A stretch of 47,036 nt of DNA from Clostridium sp. (GCA_015058375.1 SVCK01000112.1:1-47036); one strand, 5' to 3'. Counted from the stretch's first letter, positions 16,122 to 25,988 are shown. Numbers and translations: made by a program. Notes: generated by a model from the letters alone, not told the origin.

Positions 16122-18110
16122 ATGAATAAAGAATTAGATATGTTGTCAATTAATACGATAAGAACATTATCAGCAGATGCAATTCAAAAAGCAAATTCAG
16201 GACATCCTGGGTTACCACTTGGAGCAGCACCAATGGCATTTACATTATGGTCAAAGATGAACCATAATGGAAAAAATCCTGACTGGGATAATAGAGATAG
16301 GTTCATTCTTTCAGCAGGTCATGGTTCAATGCTTGAATATTCATTATTACACTTATTTGGTTATGGTTTAACAATGGATGATTTAAAGCAATTTAGACAA
16401 TTAGGAAGTTTAACTCCTGGACATCCAGAATATGGACATACAAAAGGGGTTGAAATCACAACTGGACCTTTAGGACAAGGAATATGTAATGCAGTAGGTA
16501 TGGCATTAGCAGAAACTTATCTTGCAGAGAAATTTAATAAAGATAACTTTAATATAGTAGATCACAATACATATGCAATTGTAGGTGATGGATGCCTTAT
16601 GGAAGGTATTTCAGGAGAGGCGTCATCTCTTGCTGGTACTTTAGAATTAGGTAAGTTAATAGTTTTATATGATTCAAATAATATATCAATAGAAGGAAAT
16701 ACTGATATAGCATTTAGAGAAGATGTGGCTAAAAGATATGAAGCTTATGGATGGCAAGTTTTAAATGTAGCAGATGGTAATGATATAGAAGCAATCTCTA
16801 ATGCTATTGATGAAGCTAAAAAAGAAATTAAGAAGCCAAGCTTAATTATAGTTAAGAGTGAAATTGGATATGGATGTCCAGCTAAACAAGGAAAAGCTGC
16901 AGCTCATGGTTCGCCTTTAGGAGCAGATAACATAGTTGAATTAAAGAAAACATTAGGATGTGAACAGAAAGATTTTTATGTACCAGATGCTGTATATAAT
17001 CATATGGACGGATATATAAAAGCTGGAGAAACTAAGGAAGCAGAATGGGTTAAATTATTTGATGAATATTCAAAAGCTTATCCAGAATTAGCAGCTGAAT
17101 ATAAGAGATGGATGAGTGGTGAATTAGATAAAGAAGCTTTACTTGAAGATGAAGACTTCTGGAAGTTTGATGGTCCTATGGCTACAAGAGAATCTTCAGG
17201 AAAGGTTATTAATAGATTAGCTAAGATAATTCCAAACTTAATAGGAGGATCAGCAGATTTAGCTCCTTCAAATAAGAGTGATATGACAGGAAGAGGAGAT
17301 TATTCAGCTGAAAATAGAGGAGGACAAAATCTTCACTTTGGAGTTAGAGAACATGCCATGGCAGCTATAACTAATGGTATTTGTGCTCATGGTGGATTAG
17401 TTCCTTATTGTGCTACATTCTTTGTATTTAGTGATTACATGAAAGGTGGAATGAGACTTTCATCTCTTATGAAATTACCTGTAGCTTATATTTTAACTCA
17501 TGATAGTATTGGTGTTGGTGAAGATGGACCAACTCATCAACCTATAGAACAATTAGCTGCTCTTAGAAGTATGCCAAACATGACTGTATTTAGACCAGCG
17601 GATTCTAAAGAAACAGCAGCAGCTTGGTATTATGCAGTTACAAATGGACATACTCCAACTTCATTAGTTTTGACAAGACAAAAACTTCCATTATATAATG
17701 GATGTCCAAAGAGAGGATTAAAGGGAGCTTATATTCTTAAAGATTCTGAAAAGGAAGTACCAGACGTTTTATTAATGGCATCAGGTTCAGAAGTTGAACT
17801 TATATTCAAGGCAGCAGATGAATTAAAGAATAAGGGTATAGATGCAAGAGTTATTAGTGTTCCTTCATTTGAAGTATTTGATGAGCAAGATGAAGAATAT
17901 AAAGAAAGTGTAATGCCAAAGAGTGTAAGAGCAAGAGTTGCAGTAGAAGCATTAAGCTCATTTGGATGGCATAAATATGTTGGTCTTGATGGAGAAATTA
18001 TATCATTAGATCACTTTGGAGCATCAGCAAAAGCAGAAGATTTATTTAAACAATTTGGATTTACAGTAGAAAATGTTGTTAACACAGCTTTAAAAGTTTT
18101 AAATAAATAG
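16122..18110 (+). CDS. tkt: Transketolase
   Basis: Thiamine diphosphate enzyme of the pentose phosphate pathway moving two-carbon units between sugar phosphates. Its 662 residues are the full bacterial length. Visible are the N-terminal substrate region [39 protein letters not shown], the ThDP motif [10 protein letters not shown] to SNNISIEG, the pyrimidine domain with [13 protein letters not shown], and the C-terminal domain with [17 protein letters not shown] precedes the ATG. It is monocistronic with a terminator behind it, and the long upstream gap with DnaA boxes is its promoter region. Confidence 0.97.
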   Translation: MNKELDMLSINTIRTLSADAIQKANSGHPGLPLGAAPMAFTLWSKMNHNGKNPDWDNRDRFILSAGHGSMLEYSLLHLFGYGLTMDDLKQFRQLGSLTPGHPEYGHTKGVEITTGPLGQGICNAVGMALAETYLAEKFNKDNFNIVDHNTYAIVGDGCLMEGISGEASSLAGTLELGKLIVLYDSNNISIEGNTDIAFREDVAKRYEAYGWQVLNVADGNDIEAISNAIDEAKKEIKKPSLIIVKSEIGYGCPAKQGKAAAHGSPLGADNIVELKKTLGCEQKDFYVPDAVYNHMDGYIKAGETKEAEWVKLFDEYSKAYPELAAEYKRWMSGELDKEALLEDEDFWKFDGPMATRESSGKVINRLAKIIPNLIGGSADLAPSNKSDMTGRGDYSAENRGGQNLHFGVREHAMAAITNGICAHGGLVPYCATFFVFSDYMKGGMRLSSLMKLPVAYILTHDSIGVGEDGPTHQPIEQLAALRSMPNMTVFRPADSKETAAAWYYAVTNGHTPTSLVLTRQKLPLYNGCPKRGLKGAYILKDSEKEVPDVLLMASGSEVELIFKAADELKNKGIDARVISVPSFEVFDEQDEEYKESVMPKSVRARVAVEALSSFGWHKYVGLDGEIISLDHFGASAKAEDLFKQFGFTVENVVNTALKVLNK

Positions 18111-18124
18111 AAATATTAGTTTTT

Positions 18125-18177
18125 AAAGGAGTTATTACATAAATGTTTAATTTAAGTTGTGCAATAACTCCTTTTTT
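18125..18177 (+). terminator. Terminator of tkt
   Basis: AAAGGAGTTATT and AATAACTCCTTT form the stem of a long hairpin followed by a T run, directly after tkt. Confidence 0.88.
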
Positions 18178-18262
18178 GTTTTAATTAAATACCCCTAGAT
18201 AAAGTTTAGTAACAATTTATATATTTATTAAGTATAATATATGTGCACATTAAATTTATGAG

Positions 18263-18991
18263 GTGATTTTTATAAAAAGGAAGAATATTTTTAGAAGAGT
18301 TATTATAGTAATTTTAGTACTTTTAATGTCTATAACAGGTGTTTTTATTATATGGGCAAATGATACATATGTATCTTTAGAAATTTTGAGTGGTAGTGAT
18401 TCTATAGAAGTTGAAAATGGCGATTATATAGTTTTTAAGCCTAAAGAAGTAGAACCTACAAGAGGTATTATATTTTATCCAGGAGCAAAAGTAGAGCCAG
18501 AAGCTTATGTAAAATTGTGTAGCAAAATAGCACAAGAAGGATACTTAGTAATTATTGCACCAATGACTTTAAATTTTGCTATATTTTCTCCAAATAAAGC
18601 AGAAAACATCATTGATAAATATACAAATATAGAAAATTGGACAATGAGTGGGCATTCTCTTGGTGGAGTAATGGCTGCTAATTATGCTTTAAAAGATAGC
18701 AGAGTGGATAGTATTATTTTTTATGCATCTTATCCACAAGGTAATGGATTAAAGGATTCAAATTTAAAAACATTAAGTATTTATGCAAGTAATGATGGAA
18801 TAGCAAAGTTAGAAAGAGTTAAAGATGCAGTACTTCCTGAACAATCTGAAATAGTAACAATTCAAGGTGGTAATCATGCTGGATTTGGAACTTATGGAGA
18901 GCAAACAGGTGATAATAAAGCTGATATATCTAACGATGAAGAAATTAATATAGCAACTGAATATGCTGTTAAGTTTTTAAAAAGCTTATAA
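18263..18991 (+). CDS. Membrane-anchored alpha/beta hydrolase
   Basis: A 242-residue protein with an N-terminal membrane helix (about residues 12-31), so the enzyme part faces outward or is secreted. The nucleophile elbow is GHSLGG with S132; likely partners are D178 (YASND) and H205 (GGNHAGF), the order and spacing of a small alpha/beta hydrolase. The substrate is unknown. The only canonical start is a GTG at 18263 that lies within AGGTGA (18261-18266), which itself looks like the ribosome site for a codon near 18272, where the frame has ATA. No ATG, GTG or TTG follows before the membrane helix. The second hydrolase gene starts 88 bp downstream in the same direction. Confidence 0.82.
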   Translation: MIFIKRKNIFRRVIIVILVLLMSITGVFIIWANDTYVSLEILSGSDSIEVENGDYIVFKPKEVEPTRGIIFYPGAKVEPEAYVKLCSKIAQEGYLVIIAPMTLNFAIFSPNKAENIIDKYTNIENWTMSGHSLGGVMAANYALKDSRVDSIIFYASYPQGNGLKDSNLKTLSIYASNDGIAKLERVKDAVLPEQSEIVTIQGGNHAGFGTYGEQTGDNKADISNDEEINIATEYAVKFLKSL

Positions 18992-19079
18992 ATAGAAAAT
19001 TGCAAAAATGGATGAAAATGCTTAAAAAATGTGTTATTATGTAAAAAAATGCTATGAAGAAAGATTAGGGGATGAGTAA

Positions 19080-20195
19080 ATGAGAAAAAGCAAAATACTA
19101 ATAACATTATCAGCTTTGATTCTATTTTTTTCAGTAGGTAAAAATGTAAAGGCAGATACTAATTTGTATGATGGGGATGGTTATGAATTAGATGCAAGTA
19201 TTTATTGGTATGGAAAAGGTGATGTATGTAAAAAAGCAGTAGAGGGAAGTATTAATCCGTATTATAATCCTAATAAACCTACATTAATACTTTTTGATGG
19301 ATGGCAACGAAATTCAACAACTGAATCAATTAGAATAACGTTTAATCCTAATAATCATGATAAGAGCTATAATGTAAATGATAATTTGGCTGATTACTGG
19401 ATTGATAAAGGTTGGAATGTAGGAATGTTTTACTGGAATCAATTCTCTGATGAATTGCTTCCTGATTTTAGTGAGGGAAAAATATGGACAAATAGTACTT
19501 CAAAAGGGCTTAGATGGAGAAAAGCAGATGGAAAATATGTTGATTATGAAGGACCTGAAAAGTCTGTTACAGAAATATTTTTAAATGTCTATTCAAAAGT
19601 AATGAAAGGATATAATGGAAGTGAAGTAAGATTAGCAGGTCATTCAGTAGCAAATGAACTTGCAATAACATCAGCTAATGCAATAGAAGAGGCAGTTGAA
19701 GCAGGAAAGATATCAGATAAATTAAAGCCAGCAAGAGTTGCTTTGTTAGATCCATATTGGACTAATGGTGCAAAGAATTTTCTTAATGGAAAATGGACAG
19801 GACAAATGTGTAGAGAATATGTTCAAAAATTAAAAACTAAAGGCATAGTTTTTGAACAATACAAGAGTAGTAGTATAAATGATATGTATGTTGGAGATAG
19901 CAATGAAGAAATGAAGAAATTGACTATATTTACAGATATATATCCAGATTTTTTAAATTTCACAAATCAAGGCTCAAAACATGGATATGCTAAGGAATGG
20001 TATTTATATTCTCAAGCATTTGAAGATACAAAAGAATATTATGATGATAAGGTTACTAATGGAAATGTACCATCAGCTGCTTTATCAACAGATAAATTAA
20101 GAAAGTTTAATGATTGTGGATATTATTGGACTCAAAGAGATGGAAGAAAAACATTTACTATACAAGATGATTCTTTTAATAAAGTTAAATGGTAG
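19080..20195 (+). CDS. Secreted lipase-like alpha/beta hydrolase of unknown specificity
   Basis: 371 residues. There is a cleavable signal peptide (KSKILITLSALILFFSVG, probable cut after VKA near residue 25), then a domain rich in aromatic residues. A GHSVA elbow with S179, ALLDPYW with D214 and GSKHGY with H292 together make a plausible Ser-Asp-His triad in alpha/beta hydrolase order. The GHSVANE motif and the segment before it resemble extracellular lipase/esterase-type proteins, but I cannot name the family or the substrate. AGGGG precedes the ATG. It follows another exported alpha/beta hydrolase, so the two may act on related external substrates. Confidence 0.72.
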   Translation: MRKSKILITLSALILFFSVGKNVKADTNLYDGDGYELDASIYWYGKGDVCKKAVEGSINPYYNPNKPTLILFDGWQRNSTTESIRITFNPNNHDKSYNVNDNLADYWIDKGWNVGMFYWNQFSDELLPDFSEGKIWTNSTSKGLRWRKADGKYVDYEGPEKSVTEIFLNVYSKVMKGYNGSEVRLAGHSVANELAITSANAIEEAVEAGKISDKLKPARVALLDPYWTNGAKNFLNGKWTGQMCREYVQKLKTKGIVFEQYKSSSINDMYVGDSNEEMKKLTIFTDIYPDFLNFTNQGSKHGYAKEWYLYSQAFEDTKEYYDDKVTNGNVPSAALSTDKLRKFNDCGYYWTQRDGRKTFTIQDDSFNKVKW

Positions 20196-20198
20196 AAA

Positions 20199-20236
20199 AC
20201 AGGAGCTGTTTTTTAAAAACAGCTCCTGTTATTTTA
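20199..20236. terminator. Bidirectional terminator between the hydrolase and the thrE-like genes
   Basis: A perfect 16-base-pair stem built on AACAGGAGCTGTTTTT (20199-20214) and its complement, followed by a T-rich stretch. The small ThrE-type gene ends at the same place on the other strand. Confidence 0.88.
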
Positions 20237-20654
20237 ATTTTGATATTGATTTTATTATTGAAGAAGAAATCATAATTCCAAAAGAAATTGCAATGCCTAT
20301 AGCAACTGTTAGTATTCCGTTGTTTAAGGCAGAAGTATAATCCTTTTCTAAAAATGATGTTATGCTACTAAAAGCTAACATACCTGGAACTAATGGAAAT
20401 ATTCCTGGGATATAGAACATTGAAGCAGGTGTGTGAATTATTCTAGCCATAAGTTCGCTATATAAATTTACAATTAAAGCTCCTATAAAAGAAGCAATTA
20501 TAGAGTTAGAACTTTGATTTAAAGTAATACTATAAGCAATCCAGCCAAGTCCGCCAGCTAAACCACACCATATAATTTTTTTTCTATCAATATTAAATAG
20601 AATTACGGGAAAAACGCTTCCTAAAAAAGAAAGTAAAGTCATTTTTAATAACAT
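20229..20654 (-). CDS. Threonine/serine exporter family protein, small subunit (ThrE C-terminal half, YjjB type)
   Basis: About 141 residues with four hydrophobic segments, matching the C-terminal half of ThrE-type amino acid exporters (the ThrE_2 or DUF3815 domain), with MFYIPGIFPLVPGM as the typical inner motif. The longer frame to 20705 overlaps the upstream gene; the ATG at 20654 has AAAGGA upstream inside the end of the partner gene, and a TTG at 20663 overlapping its TGA is an alternative. Together with the larger protein encoded directly upstream it would form the two-part exporter, placed in the cytoplasmic membrane. Confidence 0.87.
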   Translation of the reverse strand: MLLKMTLLSFLGSVFPVILFNIDRKKIIWCGLAGGLGWIAYSITLNQSSNSIIASFIGALIVNLYSELMARIIHTPASMFYIPGIFPLVPGMLAFSSITSFLEKDYTSALNNGILTVAIGIAISFGIMISSSIIKSISKLK

Positions 20655-20659
20655 ATTTA

Positions 20660-21415
20660 TCAAAATCCTTTCAAACCAATGATTAAAGCAGATAAAACTC
20701 CACATCCAACGGCAGCAATTATTAATGCTGCTTCAAAAAATTTAGAAGCACCTGAAGAATAATCTCCATATAACATATCTTTAATACTATTAGTTAAAAT
20801 CACTCCTGGGACAAGTATCATTATAGAGCCTGTTATAACATTGTTTTTATTGATTTCAGGAAAAAAGAAATTTCCTAAAACACTTAGAAGACCTATTATA
20901 ATTCCAGCAATGTAGTAATCTATAAATTGTATAAAGCCTAGTTTATTCATTTTTTCAAATACTATGTATGTAATCAAGCATACTAAAATAGAAGTGAGTG
21001 CATCTAAAAACGTTCCGTTAAAAAACAAAGTATAAATGAATCCAGTCATGCAAGAAGCAAAAGTTCTAACTCTAAAGGTAAATGTAGGAGCATTTCTAAT
21101 TTCATCTATAGCTTTTTTAGCTTCTTCATAAGTCATTGGAGCTTTTGTAATCTTTCGTGAAAAGGAATTTATAAGTTCAATCTTATATAGATCAACACAT
21201 TTTTCTTTGACTTTTCGTATAGAAGTATATTTATTAAGATTAGAGTCTTCAACCAATAGAAGTATTCCATTGGATGTTAATATAACTTCACTGATTAATC
21301 CATAAGCTTCACAAATTTTATTAATACTTGTTTCGATTCTATAATTTTCAGAACCATTAGATAATAAGATTTCACCAACACTAAGGGCAATATCTGTTAT
21401 TTCTTTTAAATTCAT
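20660..21415 (-). CDS. Threonine/serine exporter family protein, large subunit (ThrE N-terminal half, YjjP type)
   Basis: 251 residues of the ThrE (DUF1212) domain. The cytosolic N-terminal part begins IALSVGEILLSNGSENYRIE, the standard motif, followed by EAKKAIDEIRN, then about five membrane segments (for example ASCMTGFIYTLFFNGTF and ITGSIMILVPGVILTNSIKD). In single-chain ThrE this half is joined to the half encoded next door. By family it exports threonine/serine or related dicarboxylic compounds; the substrate is not certain. The frame is open to a GTG at 21424, but that GTG is part of AAGGTGG; ATG 21415 is the better start. Confidence 0.88.
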   Translation of the reverse strand: MNLKEITDIALSVGEILLSNGSENYRIETSINKICEAYGLISEVILTSNGILLLVEDSNLNKYTSIRKVKEKCVDLYKIELINSFSRKITKAPMTYEEAKKAIDEIRNAPTFTFRVRTFASCMTGFIYTLFFNGTFLDALTSILVCLITYIVFEKMNKLGFIQFIDYYIAGIIIGLLSVLGNFFFPEINKNNVITGSIMILVPGVILTNSIKDMLYGDYSSGASKFFEAALIIAAVGCGVLSALIIGLKGF

Positions 21416-21561
21416 AAATACCACCTTATTCTACAAATTCCTACTATAAATTGTAACATAATAAATAATGTAATATATAAACAATTAGTGGAAATGAAAA
21501 GGTTTTTTTGTTATAGTTATTGTAGAATAATGGAAAAAACAAGAATGTATATGGAGGGAAT

Positions 21562-23400
21562 ATGAGGAGTAGTATAAACAAAATTCTTCAATCAATAGAG
21601 TATTATGATGAGAATTTTCCAGAAGATGCAATAGAAGAATTATTAAATAGAGAAGAAGAATCTAGAGATTATTTGTTTCAATACATGGAAGAGTTTATGA
21701 AGAATATATTTAAGCATTTAAGTGAAGATGACTATATAGGACATATATATGCAGTAATACTTCTTGCTAAATTCAAAGAAAAAAAGTTATGCCCTTTGTT
21801 TTTGGATTTATTAAGACTTCCAGGAACAAGAATATATGAATTGTTTGATACAATAATTCCTGAATATGGAGCAAGGATAATTGCTTCTGTTTATGATGGA
21901 AATATTGATAATATATTGAAAGTATTAAATGATAAAAAAGCAAATGAATATGCAAAAGCGGTAACTATACAAGGCTTAAAAATTTTATGTATAAATAAAA
22001 AAATAAGTATAGAAAAGTTAGAAGATTTTTTGATTGGGTTGCTAAGAGGAAATTTAAAAGATAGAAGTCAGGTTTTATTGCTAGAAATATTATATGCAGC
22101 CTTTGAACTCAAGATGGATAGAGTATTGCTTGTATTAAAACAAGGTTGTCAATCTGGAGAGTATAAGTGGGCATTATCAGTGGATGAAATTGAAGCAGAA
22201 ATAAAGTTATATGAAGATGGAATGTATCTTAATACAGGAATAGATGATGTGCATAATCAGGAAATAATAGATGCTATAAGTGAATTGAAAAATATTTTTA
22301 AAATGATAGAAGAGAAACATAACTTAAAAAAACAAGCTAAACAGTTACAGGATATAATTATTGAAGAAATAAATAGTATTAATAAGAAATTTAGACGTGG
22401 TATCTCATCTGTAAACTTTAAAAATCAATTAGAAAGTCTAACTAAAAAGGAATTATGTGAAATTGCCAAAACATTAGAGCTTACTGGATATTATAAGCTG
22501 AATAAAGAACAACTTATAATATTAATTTATGATAATTATAAAGAAGTTATAAAAAATAAATTAGATGCTTTTGATGAAAATAGAATTAAGAAATTAATGC
22601 AGTTTATGAAATGTGGAGGAATAAGGAAGGTAGAAAGAAGTAAAGATTTTGCAACGTTTTTTTATTTCGAAAATTATGGACTTGTTTTTCCTTTTTCTTG
22701 TAAAGAGGAAGCAACTTTTATAATGCCGGATTTGGTTATAGATATTATTAGGAAAACAGTATCAGAATTTAACTTTAGAAAAAGGATTAAAACTAATAGT
22801 AAAATAATAATTTTGGTTAAAGGAATGATAGAAGCTTACGGTATTATTTCTTTAGAAGATTTAATTGAGAAATTAAGGATATATGGGATTGAGGAATCTG
22901 ATGAACAGTTAATAAAAGTTATAAATGAAGGTAGTGGGATTTATTATTCTGTAATGGATAAAGATTATATTTTGAATGAAAGTATAACAGATTATAGTGT
23001 TATACAAGAAATTGAGAAAACCAAAGATAAATATGATTATAAAATTTTTACTAAGGAAGAACTTGAATCAATGGGAAGAGAAGAATGGATTGACAATGTA
23101 GATTATGCAAAAAGATTTTATGATAGATTTATTGAAGAATTTATTATTGAAAGAAATGATTTAATAAATATTGTAAATGATATGAAGAATGATGTTCAGA
23201 TAGTTGATGCAGATGCAATAATTCAGTTTATGGTTGATAGCATTGATAATAAGTGTGAAAATCAGGCAGAGGTAGATGAACTTAAGAAATCTAAAAAGAT
23301 AGTAAAGAAATTGGTTAGAGAATTTTTAGAAAATGTTCCACTATGGAAATATAAAGGGAGAAGTCTTAAGGAAATGAAGACGCAATTAAAGGATATATAA
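21562..23400 (+). CDS. Large helical repeat protein, DUF1186-like with a SAP/Rho-N-like segment
   Basis: 612 residues, soluble and highly charged. Residues about 1-210 are HEAT-like helical pairs resembling DUF1186 (HIYAVILLAKFKEKK, then LFDTIIPEYGARIIASVYDG, then KAVTIQGLKIL). Residues about 285-325 (LESLTKKELCEIAKTLEL, then YKLNKEQLIILI) look like a SAP or Rho-N helix-extended-loop-helix, often a nucleic acid or protein contact. The last 250 residues are unassigned and rich in Lys/Glu/Asp/Ile. No catalytic motif is visible. GGAGGG precedes the ATG. It stands alone and its role is unknown. Confidence 0.78.
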   Translation: MRSSINKILQSIEYYDENFPEDAIEELLNREEESRDYLFQYMEEFMKNIFKHLSEDDYIGHIYAVILLAKFKEKKLCPLFLDLLRLPGTRIYELFDTIIPEYGARIIASVYDGNIDNILKVLNDKKANEYAKAVTIQGLKILCINKKISIEKLEDFLIGLLRGNLKDRSQVLLLEILYAAFELKMDRVLLVLKQGCQSGEYKWALSVDEIEAEIKLYEDGMYLNTGIDDVHNQEIIDAISELKNIFKMIEEKHNLKKQAKQLQDIIIEEINSINKKFRRGISSVNFKNQLESLTKKELCEIAKTLELTGYYKLNKEQLIILIYDNYKEVIKNKLDAFDENRIKKLMQFMKCGGIRKVERSKDFATFFYFENYGLVFPFSCKEEATFIMPDLVIDIIRKTVSEFNFRKRIKTNSKIIILVKGMIEAYGIISLEDLIEKLRIYGIEESDEQLIKVINEGSGIYYSVMDKDYILNESITDYSVIQEIEKTKDKYDYKIFTKEELESMGREEWIDNVDYAKRFYDRFIEEFIIERNDLINIVNDMKNDVQIVDADAIIQFMVDSIDNKCENQAEVDELKKSKKIVKKLVREFLENVPLWKYKGRSLKEMKTQLKDI

Positions 23401-23501
23401 TTAGTTTGCGATTATATTAGTTTGTTTTAAGAAAAGATATATAAAAATTTATATAAATATAAAATAATAGTAATTGAAAATACAATAAAGGGGGATTCTT
23501 A

Positions 23502-24662
23502 ATGAAAAAAAGAATAAGTGTAGTTTTTATGGCCTTAGTATTTTTATTAGGCTTAATAACTATCAGACCAGAAGTATCTAGTGCAGCATCAGCAAATGGG
23601 AATTTTGATGTAGTTTATCAAGTTCAAAGTTCTTGGAATGCAGGTGCTACAGTAAAAATTACTATTAAGAATAAGGGGACAACAGCAGTAAATGGATGGA
23701 CGCTTGATTTTAAGTTCCCAGGTGACCAAAAGATAGGCAATGCTTGGAATTGTAGCTATACTCAAAATGGTTCATTAGTTACAATAAAGGATGCAGGTTA
23801 TAATGGATATATTGCTCCAGGTTCATCAATAGAAATTGGAATGAATATTTCATTTACAGGTTCTAATGTTTCACCAAGAGATTTTAAAGTGAATTCTCAA
23901 AAAGCTAACTCTGGCTCAGAAACACCAACAGTTCCAGCAAAACCAGAAACACCAGTTTCTAAGCCTAAATTTCATGTTTTCTTATTGTTAGGTCAATCTA
24001 ATATGGCAGGATATCCTAAGGCTCAAGCTTCTGATAAGGTTAAGGATAATCGTATACTTGTATTAGGATATGATAATAATCCTTCTATAGGAAGACAAAA
24101 AGATAAATGGGATGTTGCATGTCCACCACTACATGAAGCTTGGAATGGTGCTGTAGGCCCTGGAGACTGGTTTGCTAAAACATTAATTAATAAGGTTCCA
24201 AGTGGAGATACAATAGGATTAGTACCATGTGCTATTAGTGGTGAAAAGATTCAAACATTTATGAAGGGTGGAAGCAAATATAATTGGATAATCCAACGTG
24301 CAAAACAAGCTCAAGCAAAGGGTGGAGTTATTGAAGGTATTATATTCCATCAAGGTGAATCAAATTGTGGAGATCCAAATTGGCCAAATAATGTAAATAA
24401 ATTAGTTACTGATCTTAGAACTGATTTAAATCTAGGAAATGTTCCTTTTATAGCAGGAGAACTTCTTCGTACTGGTAATTGTTCATCTCACAACGTATTA
24501 GTAAATAAGATTCCTTCAGTAGTTAAGAATTCTTATGTAGTTTCTTCAGAAGGATTAGTTGTAGATCCACAAGATACTTGGAATTTACATTTTAGTCATG
24601 ATTCACAAGTTACTTTAGGAAAGAGATATGCTGAAAAAATGCAAAAGGCTCTTGGATGGTAA
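23502..24662 (+). CDS. Secreted acetyl esterase (CE6/SASA type) with N-terminal CBM2 cellulose-binding module
   Basis: 386 residues. Signal peptide 1-28 (cut after SSAA or close). CBM2 at about 32-133 has the family pattern of spaced Trp and NKGTTAVNGWTLDF, a cysteine in AWNCSY and a GSSIEIGMNISFTG ending. A Pro/Thr linker spans 138-155. A CE6 acetylxylan esterase-like domain follows: nucleophile S166 in LLLGQSNMAG, IIFHQGESN in the middle, and a C-terminal HFSHDSQ (363-369) supplying the Asp/His. It probably deacetylates hemicellulose while bound to plant fibre outside the cell. AAAGGGGG precedes the ATG. It is monocistronic, with no cellulosome dockerin and no other glycoside hydrolase nearby. 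Confidence 0.92.
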   Translation: MKKRISVVFMALVFLLGLITIRPEVSSAASANGNFDVVYQVQSSWNAGATVKITIKNKGTTAVNGWTLDFKFPGDQKIGNAWNCSYTQNGSLVTIKDAGYNGYIAPGSSIEIGMNISFTGSNVSPRDFKVNSQKANSGSETPTVPAKPETPVSKPKFHVFLLLGQSNMAGYPKAQASDKVKDNRILVLGYDNNPSIGRQKDKWDVACPPLHEAWNGAVGPGDWFAKTLINKVPSGDTIGLVPCAISGEKIQTFMKGGSKYNWIIQRAKQAQAKGGVIEGIIFHQGESNCGDPNWPNNVNKLVTDLRTDLNLGNVPFIAGELLRTGNCSSHNVLVNKIPSVVKNSYVVSSEGLVVDPQDTWNLHFSHDSQVTLGKRYAEKMQKALGW

Positions 24663-24700
24663 TAAAAATAGAGGATGTTTAATCAAATTTGAGTAAAAAG

Positions 24701-24751
24701 TACCCTAATAGAATAGATAATTAAAAAAGTCTATTCTATAGGGTATTTTTT
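24701..24751 (+). terminator. Terminator of the esterase gene
   Basis: TACCCT-ATAGAATAGA (24701-24717) pairs with TCTATTCTAT-AGGGTA (24730-24746), then TTTTT. Confidence 0.87.
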
Positions 24752-24838
24752 AATATTTCACGTTTAATAATTACTTATCACATAAAATATAAGCCTTACA
24801 TATAATACAGTGAAAACATTAAAATGGAGTTGGAAAAT

Positions 24839-25906
24839 GTGATATATGGGTTAATTTTAGCAGGAGGAAAGGGTAGTAGATTATATCCTCTTTCAAGAGC
24901 AAATGAGCCTAAACAGTTCCTAAAAATTATAAATGGGAAAAGTTTTTTAGAAAATACAGTAGATAGAGTGACTCCATTAATAAATAAAGATAACTTATAT
25001 GTGGTGACCAATAAGGATTATCATCAAAAGGTTATAGAAGAGCTTAAAGATATTAGAAAAGAGAATATTTTCTCAGAACCAAGCAATAAAGAAACTGCAA
25101 CATGTATAGGATTATCAGCAGTAAAACTGTTAAAGATGGATGGAGATGCAGTTATGGTAGTTCTTCCTTCAGATCATTATATAGAAGGACAAAAAAGCTA
25201 TTTAGATACTCTAAAACAAGCAGTTGAACTTGCTAATAGAAGAAGAGGAATAGTTACTCTTGGAATAAATCCTACCAGAGCAGAAACTGGTTATGGATAT
25301 ATTGAGATGGGTGAGAGAATTGCATCTAATATTCCAAGCTATAAGGTAACTAGATTCACAGAAAAACCTAATGCAGAAGTTGCTAGAGATTTTTTAATGA
25401 AGGGAAGTTATCTTTGGAATTCTGGTATGTTTGTTTTTAGAGCTGATGTTATTCTAAGAGAGATAGAAAAGTATATCCCTAAAATGTACAAGGCTCTTAT
25501 GGAAATTTATAAGCATATTGGTGAAGAGGATGAGGAAGAAGTAATAAAGAGTCAATATGAACTTATAGATGGAATTTCTATAGACTTTGGAGTTATGCAG
25601 AGAACAAGAAAAGCATTTGTGATTAAGTGCGATTTCTCTTGGGATGATATAGGTAGCTTTACCTCTTTGAGTAGATTTTTAAGGAATTATAGAAACAATA
25701 GTGTATCTGAAAATGTTTATTTAGAAGAAAGTGAAAACTGTTCTATTTTTGGAGACAAAAATTTAATAATTGGTTTAGGAATAAAGGATCTTGTTATTGT
25801 TGATGCAGGCGATGTTATTTTGGTAATGGATAGAAATAAAGATCAAGATATAAAACATCTGTTGAGTGATTTGTGTAAGCAAGATGAATATAAGAAATAT
25901 CTTTAA
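24839..25906 (+). CDS. manC: Mannose-1-phosphate guanylyltransferase
   Basis: Forms GDP-mannose from mannose 1-phosphate and GTP. The nucleotidyltransferase signature is LAGGKGSRLYPLSR followed by EPKQFL at the N-terminus. Further family elements are VLPSDHYIEG, GYGYIEMGE, FTEKPNAEVA, SYLWNSGMFVF and DFSWDDIGSF. It has about 355 residues, so it is the monofunctional form without the C-terminal isomerase. A frame from ATG 24824 has no ribosome site and almost touches the likely transcription start (TATAAT 24801-24806); the GTG at 24839 has GGAG at 24826-24829. GDP-mannose would feed cell surface polysaccharide, but no such genes are adjacent. Confidence 0.88.
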   Translation: MIYGLILAGGKGSRLYPLSRANEPKQFLKIINGKSFLENTVDRVTPLINKDNLYVVTNKDYHQKVIEELKDIRKENIFSEPSNKETATCIGLSAVKLLKMDGDAVMVVLPSDHYIEGQKSYLDTLKQAVELANRRRGIVTLGINPTRAETGYGYIEMGERIASNIPSYKVTRFTEKPNAEVARDFLMKGSYLWNSGMFVFRADVILREIEKYIPKMYKALMEIYKHIGEEDEEEVIKSQYELIDGISIDFGVMQRTRKAFVIKCDFSWDDIGSFTSLSRFLRNYRNNSVSENVYLEESENCSIFGDKNLIIGLGIKDLVIVDAGDVILVMDRNKDQDIKHLLSDLCKQDEYKKYL

Positions 25907-25936
25907 GAAAAAATAATATCTGGTAAAACAGGGATT

Positions 25937-25988
25937 AAAAAAAGTTATCCGTCTCAATATATTATTATTGGGACAGGATAGCTTTTTT
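25937..25988 (+). terminator. Terminator of manC
   Basis: AAAGTTATCC-GTCTCAATA and TATTGGGAC-GGATAGCTTT form an imperfect stem ending in a T run. Confidence 0.78.
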
